NCBI GenBank assembly: GCA_036961205.1
Contig: JBALVI010000013.1
Location: 8,756-72,755 of the forward strand
DNA length: 64,000 bases
DNA from: CALJFL01 sp036961205
Lineage (GTDB): Bacteria > Pseudomonadota > Gammaproteobacteria > Pseudomonadales > Halieaceae
Direction: 5' to 3'
Part shown: in pieces, positions 16,806 through 25,336 of the stretch
How positions within the stretch are numbered: the stretch's first letter is position 1
Layout: the number at the start of each line of letters is the position of its first letter
Notes under the pieces: generated by a model
Databases searched by the model: none
The model's input: only the letters and a program-made list of their open reading frames with translations
Told to the model about the DNA's origin: nothing
Translations under genes and position numbers: made by a program

Positions 16806-18151
16806 CTAAGGGTTTCCGAATCTGCAAACGACTTGAACGCAGATTCAAGCTTTGGCCTATGACCCAATTTCAGTGCATGTATTCCATACACGCTAATCAG
16901 CCTGCGAATATTTCCCTGCGTCGTAATATCTGACTGACCGAAACCATGCAAATACTCAATGGATAACGGATCAACCCACCATTCGTCAGGAATCTGGTCA
17001 TGCAAGATATCCATGAAGCGGGAGGCAACCGAAGTGGGAGAAAACTGCAAGCGAACAAAGCTTCGAGCCCGCTCACCGAGGTCCAACCGAAGTTCAACAT
17101 TATCGATCATCTCTGCTATGGCGGATTCAACTTCATCAGGCATACACGTCAATGATGGCGGCAGCATGTGGGCGGGAATATGATCCTTCAAGGGTTCTAG
17201 GCCATAACCTCCAACTACGGCAGGCTTTCCATAAGAAGCGGCCTCCGACGCAAAAGCGGCCATCGGACTGTCTGAGTAAATTTGATCGACCACGAAATCG
17301 CACTCTTGAATCTCAAGAAGTACTTCATGGTTAGGTCGGTTGGTAATTTCATGAAAATCGATGGAGTAGCCGCGTTTCTGGAGATTTTCAACTGCACGAC
17401 GTATGTAAACAGTTCCCTTACTTGCTGGGTTTGATGGCGAGTGTAGTATCCTGACAGGCGCATGCATACGAGTACTTGCTTGGTTGGCGTTAACTGAAGC
17501 TACTCTGGGATCGACGTTACCTGCCATAAGCTCTCGTGCTACACACGGTATGCCTATCGAAAATATGTTCACATATTTTTTTAAAGCAAAAGTTGAATTG
17601 GAATACGGGGCGCCTATCACAAGACTGACACCCTTCTCAACTCTTCGGTACCGCCGCACAATACGCTGCGTTTGTGTCTTGAGGAAATCCGCTTGCAATT
17701 GCTCCTGCCCATCCTGCTGCTGATATGCGCCATTTACATAGGGAGCTCGCGCATCTGACCCATGCGCGAAATTCATAATTGTCTTCTTACCCATCATCGC
17801 CAGAATCGGCAAATCAAGGTTTAGAGGCAAAAGCGATCTTCCAAACCCAAATATAAAAACATCGTATCGAAAAATTGCATAAAATATCCATAGTGCCGCT
17901 ACAGACTTAGACAGCGTGGACAGTAAGATCTTAAGTGGGTTAAATTTTGAGTATCCTTGTGTGATCTTTGCAAGACGAGTTGATGCCAATATCAACCGGG
18001 GATTGGATATGGTTTCTGGATAATCAAACGGATGTTTGGTGTAGCATACAAAATCGCAAGCTACACCCAATTCTTTAAAACCCAACACTAGATTACTGTA
18101 ATAGCCTGAAATTTCAGCCGGCCCAATCAGTATCCTGGGGCTATCCCCCAC
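16802..18151 (-). CDS. Glycosyltransferase-like protein, GT-B fold
   Basis: Protein of 449 residues in the polysaccharide cluster. The N-terminus (ILIGPAEISGYYSNLVLGFKELG) looks like the start of a GT-B enzyme. NFAHGSDARAPYVNG resembles an acceptor-side segment. Around residue 240 the RILHSPSNPASKGT segment, then a later ASEAASYGKPAVVGGYG segment, correspond to the donor-binding half with its conserved E-A-x-x-x-GKPAV pattern. It begins with GTG one base inside the stop of the formyltransferase-like gene and overlaps the flippase start, so translation is likely coupled on both sides. Donor and acceptor are unknown. Confidence 0.65.
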   Translation of the reverse strand: MGDSPRILIGPAEISGYYSNLVLGFKELGVACDFVCYTKHPFDYPETISNPRLILASTRLAKITQGYSKFNPLKILLSTLSKSVAALWIFYAIFRYDVFIFGFGRSLLPLNLDLPILAMMGKKTIMNFAHGSDARAPYVNGAYQQQDGQEQLQADFLKTQTQRIVRRYRRVEKGVSLVIGAPYSNSTFALKKYVNIFSIGIPCVARELMAGNVDPRVASVNANQASTRMHAPVRILHSPSNPASKGTVYIRRAVENLQKRGYSIDFHEITNRPNHEVLLEIQECDFVVDQIYSDSPMAAFASEAASYGKPAVVGGYGLEPLKDHIPAHMLPPSLTCMPDEVESAIAEMIDNVELRLDLGERARSFVRLQFSPTSVASRFMDILHDQIPDEWWVDPLSIEYLHGFGQSDITTQGNIRRLISVYGIHALKLGHRPKLESAFKSFADSETLR

Positions 18152-19182
18152 TAAGATTTTGCCGGTATCTGGTTCAAAATACGACGTGCCACTGGCTGCT
18201 CCGGGTATTTTCGGTGGTGTGAACTGACGATTTCCTCGAAAGTATCACTCATCGGTGTGTTATCAAACTGACTTTTTTCACACGGCTCCCAGCCTTCATC
18301 ACATGAATACTCCTCGACCAGTAGCCGGCCATTACCACAACTCACGAGGAAACTTCCATCTTCGAAGACCGTGTCCAATGTACCGGGCTGTGATTGGACA
18401 ACCTCATCAAAGGGCAGGCATTTCCATATGTAGATTTCTTTGTCGTCGCATCTTGTTCGTGCACCTGGGTAGGGTCGAGTTAGAGCCCTGCAGTATGCCC
18501 ATATTTCGCGTTGCGTCATAAACCAATCTATCGAGCCATGTTCCGGTTTCCTCTGGGGGTAGTAGAAAGGAGTTGCTTCTTGAACTGCAGCATTCTCCAG
18601 AAGCACTGGACTTCGAAACACTTCTAGCATCATTGATGCCATGCATAGTGAAGATTTTTTGTAGCTAACCGCTATATCGTCGGTAACATTATAGAAAAAG
18701 GACCGCTGCGCAATTACCGCTCCATCATCTACACCGACCTGGATTCTAAACAAGGAAATATCAAATCGATCACATCCCAATATAATTGCCCAGTTTTGGG
18801 GGGAGCGTCCGCGTCCGCCTGTGATTCCATCTGGGCTCCCATGTCCGCCTATCGCTCCAAGTCGGGCCGACTCCATCGCCCATTTCGGGATGAGCCGCTG
18901 CCAGCCGGCCACCCAGAGTAAATCACAATTCAGCACTTCAAGCATATGTCGATCGGCAGAATCATGAAGACCATAATCACTTACGTAGTAATGAGGAATA
19001 CCCCACTTCTTGGCAAATATGGATACATCTACCCATCCACTGGCGGCATCGAGATCGACGTACTCCGGATCTAATCCAACAATCCCAACTATCTGCCCCC
19101 CCTGCCGCACAAATTCGGCTATGGCATCAAATCCAGTACTTAGAGTACAAAGTGCAATAACCTTTAGCTCATTAACAGCCAT
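18151..19182 (-). CDS. Formyltransferase-family protein with altered active-site motif (copy 1)
   Basis: Protein of 343 residues with the methionyl-tRNA/sugar N-formyltransferase fold. The usual Asn-x-His-x-Ser-Leu-Leu-Pro motif is replaced by GGHGSPDGITGGRGRSPQN: the catalytic Asn position is Gly, the His is kept, and a longer glycine-rich loop precedes RGRSP. The third catalytic residue, Asp in VGVDDGAVI, is present. A C-terminal domain follows (from about residue 205). ATG 19182 is chosen because AAGGAGAGG lies just upstream. In such clusters, family members transfer a formyl group from N10-formyl-tetrahydrofolate to an amino sugar; whether this variant does is open. It has a tandem paralogue at 19362-20180. 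Confidence 0.7.
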   Translation of the reverse strand: MAVNELKVIALCTLSTGFDAIAEFVRQGGQIVGIVGLDPEYVDLDAASGWVDVSIFAKKWGIPHYYVSDYGLHDSADRHMLEVLNCDLLWVAGWQRLIPKWAMESARLGAIGGHGSPDGITGGRGRSPQNWAIILGCDRFDISLFRIQVGVDDGAVIAQRSFFYNVTDDIAVSYKKSSLCMASMMLEVFRSPVLLENAAVQEATPFYYPQRKPEHGSIDWFMTQREIWAYCRALTRPYPGARTRCDDKEIYIWKCLPFDEVVQSQPGTLDTVFEDGSFLVSCGNGRLLVEEYSCDEGWEPCEKSQFDNTPMSDTFEEIVSSHHRKYPEQPVARRILNQIPAKS

Positions 19183-19192
19183 GACCTCTCCT

Positions 19193-19423
19193 TCATAGAC
19201 GAGCACAAAAAGCTTTCAGGTCGGCCCACTTGTTCTCCGCTGAGGAACTATCCAGCGCTTCTTCGCGAGGCCATCCGTCAATCAAAAACTCCGGCAACGG
19301 ATCACAGGACAAGTCATCCATAGCGGCCCCCATGGCGCCGCAATTAGATTCCCAGGTCGCCCTAAACCATCTCGACATCAGTTCTATGCTCAGGTCTATA
19401 TGCCAAAAGATCAACCGGCACAT
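19193..19423 (-). other. Short open frame overlapping the formyltransferase tail; possible gene remnant
   Basis: 76 codons, read in a different frame from the 3' end of the 19362-20180 gene and ending at the ribosome site of the next gene. Its last codons (KAFCARL) end in a TGA that merges with the AAGGAGAGG site for ATG 19182, an arrangement typical of a real upstream coding end. The sequence matches no family I know. It may be the tail of a lost gene or of a frameshifted formyltransferase C-terminus. Low confidence that it is translated. Confidence 0.3.
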
Positions 19424-20180
19424 CGAATGGAATCAAGGACCAAATATTGACCCTTATCTCCCCTAGAAACGTGAAAGCACCGGGGTAAGGATGCGTCAAC
19501 CCCCTAACAAAGTTATAGATTTGGGCTGAACTCATCCCCCAGTCAACCCGACCATCTTCAGCTGCACGCTTGGGTAGATATGCGGGCACTCCAACTTGCG
19601 CCAGGCCGTCAAACCTCATAGGGTCTGAAGAATTTAACAGTTCGATCATCATATCGGACATTATCCAAGATGTTTTGAAATAGGATGTTTCAATATCATC
19701 AAGCTGCGAATACGTAAAAGTTTTCTCCATCAAGACCGGGCCGGAATCCACGCCGCTTTCAATTTTGAATAAGGAAATCGAAAACGAGGATCTCCCCAAG
19801 ATTGAAGCCCGATTTTGCGGTGACCTGCCACGCCCCTCTGTAATTCCAACGGCACTACCATGACCACCAATAACAGCAAATTTCGTATGCTCTATAAGCC
19901 AGGCAGGGATCAAACGCTGCCAACCGAGCACAAGCAGCACATCAATCTCTTCACTCAATAATCGTGCCTGATCCTGATCGCATTTTAAACCATATGATTT
20001 CACACCCAAGTAACTTAGCTGGGCATTCTGACAGTAAGCAGATACATCCGCATGGCCCGAGATTTTTTTCTTATTCTGGCCTCCATCAAGCCCTAACACC
20101 ATATGAATATCAATTGTTTCACGAAGCATATCCAAGGTATCAAGGCCTGACTGAGTGGCCGTAGCAACAACAATTTTCAT
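19362..20180 (-). CDS. Formyltransferase-family protein with altered active-site motif (copy 2)
   Basis: Protein of 272 residues and tandem paralogue of the 18151-19182 product. It carries the same rewritten motif (GGHGSAVGITEGRGRSPQN) and the catalytic Asp in ESGVDSGPVL. Both share VLGWQRLIP before the motif and a DW-x-M-[ST] segment at the start of the C-terminal domain. Compared with copy 1 it stops about 70 residues early, a few codons after IPFDVPVD, so the C-terminal subdomain is incomplete. It may be truncated by a frameshift or recombination; the overlapping frame at 19193-19423 supports a disturbed 3' end. Function as for copy 1, uncertain. Confidence 0.62.
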   Translation of the reverse strand: MKIVVATATQSGLDTLDMLRETIDIHMVLGLDGGQNKKKISGHADVSAYCQNAQLSYLGVKSYGLKCDQDQARLLSEEIDVLLVLGWQRLIPAWLIEHTKFAVIGGHGSAVGITEGRGRSPQNRASILGRSSFSISLFKIESGVDSGPVLMEKTFTYSQLDDIETSYFKTSWIMSDMMIELLNSSDPMRFDGLAQVGVPAYLPKRAAEDGRVDWGMSSAQIYNFVRGLTHPYPGAFTFLGEIRVNIWSLIPFDVPVDLLAYRPEHRTDVEMV

Positions 20181-20190
20181 TATTTAACCG

Positions 20191-21471
20191 TTAGATTTTT
20201 AACTGTTGTTTTACAACAAGCCATTTTTCCCCGATATCAAACTTAGGCATATCCTCTGTACTCTCCACAAAGGATGAATTTTCCACCCAGCTTTTCACGC
20301 GCTCCATAATCCCACAAAGATAAACACAACCTTCCTCAATTATTTCAGAGGAAAGAGCTTCATTTCCACTCATTAACTGCTCGTAAACCTCTGTCCATAT
20401 TTTATGAGAAGCTGATGTTGAATCACTAACATGATTCAACTCTTCGCCAAACACAACTTCAAAAAAACACCCTAGATTAGCCGAGCTGACCTCATCCCTC
20501 ATCAGTTGATCAACCTTACTAGCCCCCACACCCCACAGCTGACACAACTTGTGACGGCAAAGCTGACAAATCAAACCTTTATACAAGCGATGCAACTCAA
20601 TAAACAACGTTGTAAACCTGTGCATATTCCAGAGATAATCACAGATTTTATAACTCTCTATATCCCAGCTCTTAAGAAAAACTAACGCTTCTGCCGGGCC
20701 ATATACGTTTAGATCAGTACTACCCTCAAGCCATTTATCACGATAGCTATAAAGAGTCCAAGAGGCACGACCGAAACTCGCACGAAATACTCTCTCCCGA
20801 GGATAAGCTGGGTCCGCCTGCCATAGTCCTGGGTGGGTCAACACCTGCACCGAAGCTATTGATTCAGACTGCAATACATCAGCAAGCCGGTCGTAACGCC
20901 AATAGCCCATGGAATCGGAGCAATACCCTACATCTTGCCTAAAATATTTCGAATAGCAATTGATTAGACCGCCCAATTTAAAAGCATCATACTCCAGCAA
21001 TGCCGGAGAAGTGTTATGAAAAGAGACCGCCGCTATTTCCACATCAAATAGCTTACTGAGCAAGACAGCTTCTTTTTTTACTTGAAAATCCAACTCTACA
21101 GAAGAAGCTGTTTGATAAAACGCAGCATCAAAATGAACACCTATTTTATGGCCTAATTTAATAATATACCTTACTTTCTCAAACTGCCATTTTTCATGCA
21201 GGTTGTAAAATTCGCTGTGCGGATTAATAAAGTACGTAGCAACAACGCCAGCTTTTTGTTCAATCTCAGCAAATTTAACTGAGCGCTCTAAAGACAAATC
21301 CACATCATGTCGCCATAATATCTGCCCGGGCGACATATCAAAGGTTTTGTACTCGACAAAACGATACTTGTCCTTTGCCATACCCAACAGCTTTATGTAG
21401 TTAGCCTCGGTAAAGTCCTGACAATAATCAGAACCAGCTCTATTAATTCTATGCTTATCCTCAACACCCAT
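20191..21471 (-). CDS. Polysaccharide-deacetylase-like (NodB fold) protein
   Basis: Protein of 426 residues. The N-terminal 270 have the look of a NodB-type deacetylase: ILWRHDVDLSLERS provides the HDVD metal/base motif, VATYFINPHSEFYN follows, and KIGVHFDAAFY supplies the second His motif. The C-terminal 150 residues are helical, rich in Cys and His, and match nothing I recognise. Members of this subgroup occur in O-antigen loci and may remove an acetyl group from a sugar or lipid-linked intermediate. Codon use is AT-rich compared with housekeeping genes nearby. Its 3' end lies 10 bp from the second formyltransferase gene. Confidence 0.6.
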   Translation of the reverse strand: MGVEDKHRINRAGSDYCQDFTEANYIKLLGMAKDKYRFVEYKTFDMSPGQILWRHDVDLSLERSVKFAEIEQKAGVVATYFINPHSEFYNLHEKWQFEKVRYIIKLGHKIGVHFDAAFYQTASSVELDFQVKKEAVLLSKLFDVEIAAVSFHNTSPALLEYDAFKLGGLINCYSKYFRQDVGYCSDSMGYWRYDRLADVLQSESIASVQVLTHPGLWQADPAYPRERVFRASFGRASWTLYSYRDKWLEGSTDLNVYGPAEALVFLKSWDIESYKICDYLWNMHRFTTLFIELHRLYKGLICQLCRHKLCQLWGVGASKVDQLMRDEVSSANLGCFFEVVFGEELNHVSDSTSASHKIWTEVYEQLMSGNEALSSEIIEEGCVYLCGIMERVKSWVENSSFVESTEDMPKFDIGEKWLVVKQQLKI

Positions 21472-21520
21472 GCCTACGCTCTATTTAATTACCATGATAC
21501 GGTCTGAGTTCACGCTGTTA

Positions 21521-22648
21521 TTAATCCAGTAAATCATCGATAAGAACTATTTTCGTATCGGGTAAATACCCTGAAATATCACACAATAACCTATCACCAA
21601 AAGTACGTGACATCACCCACAGTTCATCTGGCGGATTACTAAATAGCTCTTCTCTGCTTTCGATAGGGCACGAAAACGGGGGATAGTATTTACCCTGTAA
21701 TTCCGGGGCATCATCAAAGAAACGAATTGATTTATTTTGCGGAAGAACAGCTAACGCTCGCGAAGGGCAATATATGCCAAGTTCTCCTCTACTCAAAGCG
21801 GTATTAGCCTTGTTAATTATTTGCTCTGACAAGGCTCTGCAGTTTGATATATAAGATGCCAACACATCTCTCTCTTTATGATCTATACACTGGCTTTGAT
21901 GAATACCAGGCCTTGCTACCGCATATAAAAGCCGTCCGTAACCCGCTTTAAAAATATCCGCTTGCAATCCGGAAGTTCCCAGACAACGACCAAGACTGGT
22001 TTCAGTAAAGTACAGAAAATGCTCATGAATAAGCATGCCGGGGTCACCTTCATGTATTTCATCAGTGCAATCCGGAACCGCAAGAATAAGCACCCCATCT
22101 TTGCTAAGATGTTGCGCCACAGCCCGTAAAAATGTAACGGGATTAGGCATATGTTCCAATACTGCATACGCTACGATTATATCATAGGGACCTTGTGCTT
22201 GATCACTGGGGAAAAAATCCTTAATGACATCAATCCCGTAACGCTGCCAATGCTGTTCATAACCATCACCAGGTTCAAGGCTATCAATATCCCAACCCAG
22301 CTCTTTTAAACAAAAGCTGACATAACCAACCCCAGCACCAATTTCCAAAGCTCTTCCCGGGGTAGATTTTTCCTTATTGATAACACCAACAAAATCTCCC
22401 ACATAACCTTGCCCCAATGCGGTATCAGAAAGAGGAGTCCCCATTTCAACACCCAGTCCGTAGCCACGCTCCAATAGATCACTTAGACTCCCAGATTGCT
22501 GTAGTCGCAGCATACCGAGATCATTGTCCAAGAATAGTTTTAAAGGATATGTATCGGGCAGACCCGAAGGGTTATGAGGCGCTTGACAAGCACCAATACA
22601 AAAAGGCATATCAGAGAATAATAGAACATCCGTTTTATTATTGCTCAT
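21521..22648 (-). CDS. Class I SAM-dependent methyltransferase with extra C-terminal domain
   Basis: Protein of 375 residues. Residues about 80-235 are a class I methyltransferase: ALEIGAGVGYVSFCLKELG is motif I, YDIIVAYAVLEHMPNP is motif IV, and KDGVLILAVPD follows. The first 75 residues include a PHNPSGLPDTYP segment. The last 130 residues form a second alpha/beta domain (IYCPSRALAVL, then FFDDAPELQGKYYPPF), placed like the C-terminal domain of sugar C-methyltransferases. That comparison is by layout only. It overlaps the upstream epimerase gene by 4 bp. It probably methylates a nucleotide sugar or glycan; the substrate is unknown. Confidence 0.72.
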   Translation of the reverse strand: MSNNKTDVLLFSDMPFCIGACQAPHNPSGLPDTYPLKLFLDNDLGMLRLQQSGSLSDLLERGYGLGVEMGTPLSDTALGQGYVGDFVGVINKEKSTPGRALEIGAGVGYVSFCLKELGWDIDSLEPGDGYEQHWQRYGIDVIKDFFPSDQAQGPYDIIVAYAVLEHMPNPVTFLRAVAQHLSKDGVLILAVPDCTDEIHEGDPGMLIHEHFLYFTETSLGRCLGTSGLQADIFKAGYGRLLYAVARPGIHQSQCIDHKERDVLASYISNCRALSEQIINKANTALSRGELGIYCPSRALAVLPQNKSIRFFDDAPELQGKYYPPFSCPIESREELFSNPPDELWVMSRTFGDRLLCDISGYLPDTKIVLIDDLLD

Positions 22649-23523
22649 TCTCTAAAATCCTCTGCCACCAACTTTCGCACAGTTTCTTCGAGCGAGGTCT
22701 TTCCAGCCCAACGATATAGTGACTTAACACGGTTAACATCGTAACGAGCTGTTTCTCCGTCATGGGGGTCATCTATCCCTGAATATACAACGCGACCCCG
22801 CCCTACCACATCAACAATCAGGTTTGCCAAAAACTCCATAGTAACCGGGTTAGGTGAGGCAACATTCAAGATTGCTTTAACAGGTTTACTCACAATTAAA
22901 CAAACTAGAGTTGCAATATCATCCACATCAATAAAGTTCTGTTCTCGCCTGCCCGTCCCCCACAGCTCGATATCCTTTCCATCACGGACCGAAGTAATAA
23001 ATCGGCTCACTATAGAGCCCTGCCGCTGCCCCAGACCGATAGGCGCGGAGAGCCGCAGTATTGTAGCGTCCTTAAATTGCTCAAAAACCTTTTCACCTTC
23101 AAACTTGGCAAAAAAATAAGGGCTTGATACTGATATCGGGGCCACCTCTCGCTTGACCACAGATTGAGACTTATCGTATAAGCCACAGCTAGACATATAG
23201 ACGATGGGGCAGCGCCAACTTTCAAGTGCTCGCATAACGGTATCATCAATACGCCTTGTGCGATAAGCCAAGTCTTCGGTATCCGGGTAATGAGTAGCCA
23301 AGGGAACAGCGGCAGCAGTGTGAACAACACACGAAACAGGTTGTTTAACTATTTCTAAAAGATCAATATCAGACGATAAATCAACGGCTATTTGATTCGA
23401 ATCGCCTTGCGACCGGCTACGAACCAACGGTAGATAACTAACGCCCAGCCTGAAAAAAGCGTCGCAAACGGCTTTGCCAACCAAACCATTAGCACCAGTG
23501 ACCACTACCAGACCTACCACCAT
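22645..23523 (-). CDS. NAD-dependent epimerase/dehydratase (short-chain, extended)
   Basis: Nucleotide-sugar-modifying enzyme of 292 residues. The N-terminal Rossmann motif is TGANGLVGKAV, the SSCGLY serine motif follows, and the catalytic Tyr and Lys are in YFFAK. Later segments (NFIDVDDIA, LNVASPNPV) are typical of the extended SDR group that reduces or epimerises NDP-sugars. It starts at ATG 23523 (GTG at 23532 is possible) and overlaps the methyltransferase gene by 4 bp. It is the second such enzyme in this arm; the product sugar cannot be named. Confidence 0.82.
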   Translation of the reverse strand: MVVGLVVVTGANGLVGKAVCDAFFRLGVSYLPLVRSRSQGDSNQIAVDLSSDIDLLEIVKQPVSCVVHTAAAVPLATHYPDTEDLAYRTRRIDDTVMRALESWRCPIVYMSSCGLYDKSQSVVKREVAPISVSSPYFFAKFEGEKVFEQFKDATILRLSAPIGLGQRQGSIVSRFITSVRDGKDIELWGTGRREQNFIDVDDIATLVCLIVSKPVKAILNVASPNPVTMEFLANLIVDVVGRGRVVYSGIDDPHDGETARYDVNRVKSLYRWAGKTSLEETVRKLVAEDFRE

Positions 23524-23534
23524 CCACCCCACGA

Positions 23535-24602
23535 TTATTGATTAATGCGATATTCAACCAGCCCCCTAAGCACGAGGCTTTCATCATAAGAAAATGATTC
23601 AGGAATTATTTCTGAAAAAAGGTGGCGGCGAATTAGTACGTCAGGCTCATTGTAGCCAACCATAGCCCGAATTGATGTGGTACCAGAAAAGCGTGGGTTT
23701 ATTTCGAAAATCTTGACCTTACCATCCACTAAACGGCACTGTATATTAACAGCTCCCGTCACACCTATCGCTTTGGCAATTACAGCACAAGCCTCTGTCA
23801 CTTGGGGAAACCGCCCCACATATCCTTGACTGATCCCGGAACTAATTACCAGGTTCTCGCCCAACTCAGGCTTATCTATTCTATTAGGCACACTGGTACG
23901 AATATTAAGCTGGCCTGAAAGAACACGCCTGAGAGCAATGGCATTAATATAATTTCCATCCAGGTCATGCAAAACGCCCACTGTGTACTCCTGCGCAGGT
24001 GTCCCCACGTACTCCTGAACAATAAAATTACCCGCATCTTCGCCATGATTAATATAATCATATAGCGACAGCAATTCATTAGTACTTTGGGCAATGAAAC
24101 AGTTTGCTGAACCTCCAGCACCTACTGCAGGCTTAACAATAACGGGAAACCAATCAATCGAACTTAGCTCTTCACGATTAGTCACTTTTAGATAGCGTGG
24201 CGGCTCAAAACCCAGTTTCTGCAAAAGCGCATTAGTACGCGTTTTATCAAGGCAGTTTTTTATTACATTCTGAGAACAAATAAAGAGTGTTATCCCTCTA
24301 TCAGAAAAAGCTTGCCGATGTGCAGAAAAAAACTTTAGTTCAGCTTCGCAGCCAGGAAAAACCCCCTTTACATCATAACGCTTACATAGCGAAAAAACCT
24401 GCTCCAGATAAGACTCTTGATCCACTCTGGGCAAGATAGCGGCTACATCTACCCAATCAAATTGAGGGCAGCTCTCCTGAGCATCAGTGCCCACTACGAT
24501 ATATCGATCATTATCGGCTATACGAACGGCTTTTAAAATTTGTTCGCCAAAACCACCACCGCCAATTGCGGTAACTAATATTGCAAGCTGACTATCCGGC
24601 AA
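23535..24602 (-). CDS. ATP-grasp enzyme (carbamoyl-phosphate-synthase-large-subunit-like)
   Basis: Protein of 355 residues with a Rossmann-like N-terminal lobe (LVTAIGGGGFGEQILKA) and an ATP-grasp fold. Seen are the FPVIVKPAVGAGGSANCF lysine/glycine-rich loop, the EYTVGVLHD strand and the metal-binding IFEINPRFSGTTSI. ATP-grasp enzymes join a carboxylate to an amine or thiol through an acyl phosphate. In a sugar cluster this suggests ligation of an amino acid or carboxylic acid to an amino sugar; that is inference. The gene overlaps the phosphoesterase gene by 11 bp. Confidence 0.78.
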   Translation of the reverse strand: MPDSQLAILVTAIGGGGFGEQILKAVRIADNDRYIVVGTDAQESCPQFDWVDVAAILPRVDQESYLEQVFSLCKRYDVKGVFPGCEAELKFFSAHRQAFSDRGITLFICSQNVIKNCLDKTRTNALLQKLGFEPPRYLKVTNREELSSIDWFPVIVKPAVGAGGSANCFIAQSTNELLSLYDYINHGEDAGNFIVQEYVGTPAQEYTVGVLHDLDGNYINAIALRRVLSGQLNIRTSVPNRIDKPELGENLVISSGISQGYVGRFPQVTEACAVIAKAIGVTGAVNIQCRLVDGKVKIFEINPRFSGTTSIRAMVGYNEPDVLIRRHLFSEIIPESFSYDESLVLRGLVEYRINQ

Positions 24603-25293
24603 CTATATCACCCACTATATTATCTGCACGCCTATCGAGTAACTTAAGCACCGAAGGGTGAACATTATTTTTTCCCAAGTAAGATGCAAGATCCAGGTTT
24701 GTAACATCCAGTCGGATTATTTTCACTTGGCCGGTGTTCGGATCAAATAGCGCAGCACTTACATATCGAGCATCATCTCTGGGAAGACCTGAACTCCCGA
24801 CATTGACATAGGTTTTATCAGAATATTTCCTAACAAAGGGCCTGTGAGTATGACCCATAAAAATAAACTCAGAGTCAATATCAAAGCCATCTAAATCACT
24901 GTCAGGATAGACATACCCATTCAAATAATTATCTGGGCTGCCATGTATAAACGTCACTTTTCCCGAGGGGTAAACGCGGTCTAGAAACTGCGGCCAAGAA
25001 GCAAGATAGTTGCGCTGCGAACTCGTCAACATTGCACTAATATTTTTCATCTTATAAACATCTTCAGATGCATCTGGATAATCACCTGTCAGTAGCATTT
25101 CTTCATGATTGCCTTTTATACAAGAAAAAACTTCTTGGTTGCTCATAAGAAAATCAACCACCGATAAACTCGGTATATACCCTACGGAATCCCCTAAAAA
25201 AACCAGATCTTTGACACCTATAGAAAATAAGTAATTACAAACGAGTTTAAACGTAGGGCCATTACCATGTGCATCTGACAAAACACCGATCAC
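24592..25293 (-). CDS. Calcineurin-like metallophosphoesterase
   Basis: Phosphoesterase of 233 residues with all the metal-binding blocks of the family: SDAHGN at the N-terminus, GDSVGY, KGNHEE, FIHGSP and GHTHRP. It resembles the YfcE/DNA-polymerase-subunit-like single-domain group that cleaves phosphomonoesters or diesters. It starts with GTG at 25293. It overlaps the ATP-grasp gene by 11 bp, so the two products are probably made in step. Their pairing may mean that the phosphoesterase acts on the ATP-grasp substrate or product, but nothing in the sequence proves it. Confidence 0.82.
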   Translation of the reverse strand: MIGVLSDAHGNGPTFKLVCNYLFSIGVKDLVFLGDSVGYIPSLSVVDFLMSNQEVFSCIKGNHEEMLLTGDYPDASEDVYKMKNISAMLTSSQRNYLASWPQFLDRVYPSGKVTFIHGSPDNYLNGYVYPDSDLDGFDIDSEFIFMGHTHRPFVRKYSDKTYVNVGSSGLPRDDARYVSAALFDPNTGQVKIIRLDVTNLDLASYLGKNNVHPSVLKLLDRRADNIVGDIVAG

Positions 25294-25336
25294 AACTCAA
25301 CTCACTCCATACGTATTTGGACAACGAAAAATCTAC

